DNA of 64,000 nt, taken from contig WGMF01000028.1 in the NCBI GenBank assembly GCA_016125215.1, forward strand, positions 124,001 through 188,000, in the 5' to 3' direction. Position 1 is the stretch's first letter, and each line of letters begins with the position of its first letter. The notes below the pieces were generated by a model. The model was not told where the DNA came from. It did no database searches and saw only the letters and a list, made by a program, of their open reading frames with translations. Position numbers and translations under genes: made by a program. This document shows positions 61,930-64,000 of this stretch, piece after piece. The DNA comes from Phycisphaera sp. (lineage in GTDB: Bacteria; Planctomycetota; Phycisphaerae; Phycisphaerales; Phycisphaeraceae).

Positions 61930-62030
61930 CTCTCTCTTCAGAGGGAGTGCAGGGGGAGGGTGTGTGCACTGGCGTTGTGCAGAAGAAATCCCCTTCCCCA
62001 TCCACTCCCCTTGAAAGGGGAGGGGCGTTT
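61930..62030. repeat. Degenerate inverted repeat with CTCCCC/GGGGAG words
   Basis: In the 476-base gap 61834-62309, CTCTCTTCAGAGGGAGTGCA near 61931 and CCACTCCCCTTGAAAGGGGA near 62002-62021 are related in inverted sense. Each is itself a small hairpin. The second may act as a terminator of the Nudix gene, though only GTTTATT follows it. From 62090 to 62235 the DNA is strikingly AT-rich and probably carries the promoter of the AraC-family gene. Confidence 0.6.
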
Positions 62031-62309
62031 ATTGAAGCCGGTTGCTCCAGCCGAACCCTCGCGGCCGTGAGGGTAAATCCGCAGGTCAGCGTGATACGCA
62101 ATTTAATTGATACTAATTACGGAATCTTGCTTGCGGTATTCACTCAAACCTATTTTTGATAGAGTCTTAAAAAATAATAGACGATCCGAACTTGACCGTG
62201 ACACTGCTTTTTGATGATGATACGTTAAAATTTCTCCGGTCTGCCATCTCTTTTTACGTGCGGTTCGGGGATATTCGGGTCATGCCTCGAATGACGCATG
62301 GAGTATTGA

Positions 62310-63395
62310 GTGAGCCCCACTGCCGGGCCCATCCTGGCGGGTATGCCGACTATCGGTCGACCCATTGACACAAGCGACTTGCTGCCGACGCTGCGCGAGT
62401 CGGGTTGCACGATTTGTCTGATCGGTATCTTCCATGAGAAGAAACCCCAACCCGACAACCTGCAACACGTCGAGGGCTTGAGCAAGACCGAGTTGAGCCG
62501 GTGCCTGGGTGCCTTACCCCGAAGCGCTCTGTGGCAAAGCGTGATGGCGGAAGGGGTCGCACGGTGCGACCCGTCAGCGTCGCAGTCCCTTGGGATGAAG
62601 GGTTTTGTGCTGGCACTGGCGCTGGGTCGGGGATATCCCGCGGAGTATCGATGGGGCTTGATTCTCACCCGTCCACACGGTCACTTTTCCCAGACACAAT
62701 GCCAACGTCTTGTCGTCAAGCTCAGGCAAGCGCAGAACGCTTTCGAGCAGCCTTCGGACGAAAAGGGCCTTGGGCGTCTGCTCCTGGGGCACGACCACAG
62801 GCTCCTCGCAGCCGACCTTCACTCACAGGATTCCCTGCTGCAGAACGCAGAGGCTCACGAGCGTGTCACCTCGACGGTCATGCCCGTGGTCTACCAGCGC
62901 TGGCCGGCACTTCCAATCGCGCAACCCGTCAACCTCATTGCCAATCTCGACGGGCAACGGACATGGGTCTGCCTCGGAAAACACAACGCGGGCGGCCTGC
63001 CCGATGGGGAGTCCTGGGTCTGTGAAACCAGGCCCCTCCACGACAACGAATTGCCCGCAGTCGGGCTGCTCGACGACCCCCGTATCGTGCAGGCCCTGGC
63101 CTACCTCCACGACAATCTCCAGCACGCGCCGCGGTTGGCGGATATTGCCAAACACACCCACTGCAGCCCGTTCCACTTCCACAGGCTCTTTTCTCAAGCC
63201 GTCGGCTTAAGCCCCAAGCACTACCAGCAGCAACTCCAAATGCTCATCGCACGCTGGCTCCTTCGCAACAGTCACCTGCCGATCAACGAAGTCGCCGCCG
63301 CGTCGGGCTTTGCCAGCCACGGACACTTCACCAGCACCTTCCGCAAACACGTCGGCAAAAGCCCACGAGAGTTCCGTGAATCCAAAAACCCATAA
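62310..63395 (+). CDS. AraC-family transcriptional regulator
   Basis: The 361-residue protein has the AraC/XylS DNA-binding domain at its C-terminus (about residues 255-355: LADIAKHTHCSPFHFHRLFSQAVGLSPKHYQQQLQMLIARWLL and INEVAAASGFASHGHFTSTFRKHVGKSPREF). The N-terminal 240 residues show no recognised sensor domain; segments such as TICLIGIFHEKKPQPDNLQH and SALWQSVMAEGVAR recall GAF/PAS-like regulators. The start GTG 62310 has GGAG six bases upstream; ATG 62343 is a later option. The target genes and signal are unknown. It is preceded by the only long AT-rich region of the window. Confidence 0.88.
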   Translation: MSPTAGPILAGMPTIGRPIDTSDLLPTLRESGCTICLIGIFHEKKPQPDNLQHVEGLSKTELSRCLGALPRSALWQSVMAEGVARCDPSASQSLGMKGFVLALALGRGYPAEYRWGLILTRPHGHFSQTQCQRLVVKLRQAQNAFEQPSDEKGLGRLLLGHDHRLLAADLHSQDSLLQNAEAHERVTSTVMPVVYQRWPALPIAQPVNLIANLDGQRTWVCLGKHNAGGLPDGESWVCETRPLHDNELPAVGLLDDPRIVQALAYLHDNLQHAPRLADIAKHTHCSPFHFHRLFSQAVGLSPKHYQQQLQMLIARWLLRNSHLPINEVAAASGFASHGHFTSTFRKHVGKSPREFRESKNP

Positions 63396-63440
63396 CCGAA
63401 TCACTCACCACTGAGCACAAGGAGCAAACTTGCGAAGACA

Positions 63441-63612
63441 GATCCGCAGATGATGCAGATAAGAAAAATCGAATCGATTTTTGGCAGACCGAGATCAATC
63501 TGTTGTGAAACGTCTTCTCTGATACGCATACACGCGGGGCACGCGGATGAAGCCGGGGACGGATCGGGCTGTGGACGATTCGGATTTGTTTTATCTGCGT
63601 AATCTGCGGATC
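63441..63612. repeat. Modular inverted repeat (GCAGAT arms)
   Basis: GATCCGCAGATGATGCAGAT at 63441 and its inverse ending CTGCGGATC at 63612. The arms are widely spaced and the loop has further degenerate words. It lies between the AraC-family gene and the convergent ferredoxin gene; the last word sits 35 bases from the ferredoxin stop. Confidence 0.75.
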
Positions 63613-63646
63613 AATGTCTTTCTCGGCCGCACGCGCACCCCCACCC

Positions 63647-64000
63647 TCAACCCGCACCCGTCGGCAACACCCGGATCGACGCCGGCTCGGTCGGGCACAC
63701 ACGTTCGCACACACCGCAGCCCGTGCAACCGCCGCGCACCTCGATGTTCCCACGTTCGTCCAGACCGATCGCCCCGTCGCCCAGCGGGCAATCCGTGACA
63801 CACAACATGCAATCCTCGCCCGACGCATCGACACCCCGCAGACACGTGGACAATTCCACACGGGCTGCGCCCATGTGAATGTCCATTTTCGACTCAACCA
63901 ACACCAGCGCCCCCGTCGGGCACACCTTCATGCACGCAAGCTCATCGCAAACCACGCAGGGCGAAACCCTGGCCACAATGGCCGGCAACGGCTGGCCCAT
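63647..64000 (-). CDS. NapG-like ferredoxin (C-terminal part; start outside window)
   Basis: At least 117 residues of a ferredoxin-type protein reach the window edge. It has the [4Fe-4S] motifs CVVCDELACMKVCPTGAL, CMLCVTDCP and CTGCGVCERVCP, in the order of NapG/MauM-type periplasmic ferredoxins that pass electrons from the quinol pool. An ATG lies at 64000, but the family has another cluster and a signal before this point, so the gene continues beyond the edge. The neighbours off the window would decide if it belongs to a nap or nos cluster. Confidence 0.8.
   Translation of the reverse strand: MGQPLPAIVARVSPCVVCDELACMKVCPTGALVLVESKMDIHMGAARVELSTCLRGVDASGEDCMLCVTDCPLGDGAIGLDERGNIEVRGGCTGCGVCERVCPTEPASIRVLPTGAG

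Noticed and set aside
63328-63897. A 189-codon minus-strand frame across the end of the AraC-family gene and the repeat element
   Set aside because: It runs through the inverted repeat and overlaps the ferredoxin gene in another frame; no family features.

Overview
The window is about 64 kb of high-GC bacterial chromosome. It looks like a member of the Planctomycetota, most likely class Phycisphaerae. The grounds are a fused AroD-AroE protein, a PEP-CTERM secreted protein, a MoxR/von Willebrand cluster with a huge VWA protein, a CSPTR-type sulfatase, a very large multiheme cytochrome next to a ferredoxin-NrfD fusion, and LptE- and BamD-like outer-membrane assembly proteins. The taxon is inferred from gene content; no rRNA or tRNA gene was recognised.

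Layout. 1-9.9 kb: leftward MoxR / VWA / Gln-rich membrane protein cluster, then rightward a small membrane protein and a BatA-type VWA protein. 9.9-17 kb: Fur-family regulator, purM, an orphan OppD-type ATPase, a MATE transporter, citrate synthase, a PEP-CTERM protein. 17-22.6 kb: leftward ATP synthase operon atpZ-I-B-E-F-H-A without gamma, beta or epsilon genes. 22.8-28.4 kb: a secreted protein of unknown function, a 33-residue small ORF with its own terminator, a lipoprotein, holA and a class IV aminotransferase. 28.5-34.8 kb: a FabZ-like/ACP/FabZ-like trio, a lipoprotein, a STAS protein, aroDE, a BamD-like TPR protein and lptE. 34.9-40.5 kb: ftsH, hicB with a frameshifted hicA, a HExxH protein, rpsO, a sulfatase. 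40.8-46.7 kb: a cytochrome with up to 25 hemes and a Tat-exported ferredoxin-NrfD fusion. 47-57 kb: pnp, a uroporphyrinogen-decarboxylase-family protein, a discoidin-domain protein, an Rrf2 regulator, pfk, purA, uppS, DAHP synthase. 57-64 kb: a DUF433/DUF5615 toxin-antitoxin pair, trpD, membrane proteins, an acidic/basic pair of small proteins, a Nudix hydrolase, an AraC-family regulator and the end of a NapG-like ferredoxin gene.

The most unusual signal lies between and inside genes. (i) At least eight intergenic segments are nested inverted repeats whose arms are tandem runs of six-base words (GCCAAG, GCAGAT, ACAGAG, GGATCA and relatives) spaced by two to three bases. The words are exchanged between elements like modules. 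Several element ends supply the stop codon of the neighbouring gene, and two elements sit inside the atp operon. (ii) The word CCCCCGGAAGTT recurs far above expectation, in intergenic DNA, as a tandem array after rpsO, and inside genes, where it encodes DPRKL in purA (twice) and in DAHP synthase, or Gly/Ser-rich inserts. (iii) A 15-bp palindrome, CTAACA-N3-TGTTAG, recurs inside unrelated genes. (iv) Two near-identical segments of about 75 bp sit immediately before start codons that lack a Shine-Dalgarno sequence.

Metabolically the window covers purine synthesis (purM, purA), the shikimate/tryptophan route (DAHP synthase, aroDE, trpD), glycolysis and TCA entry (pfk, gltA), envelope biogenesis (uppS, lptE, BamD-like, ftsH) and respiratory electron transfer (multiheme cytochrome, NrfD fusion, F-type ATP synthase).
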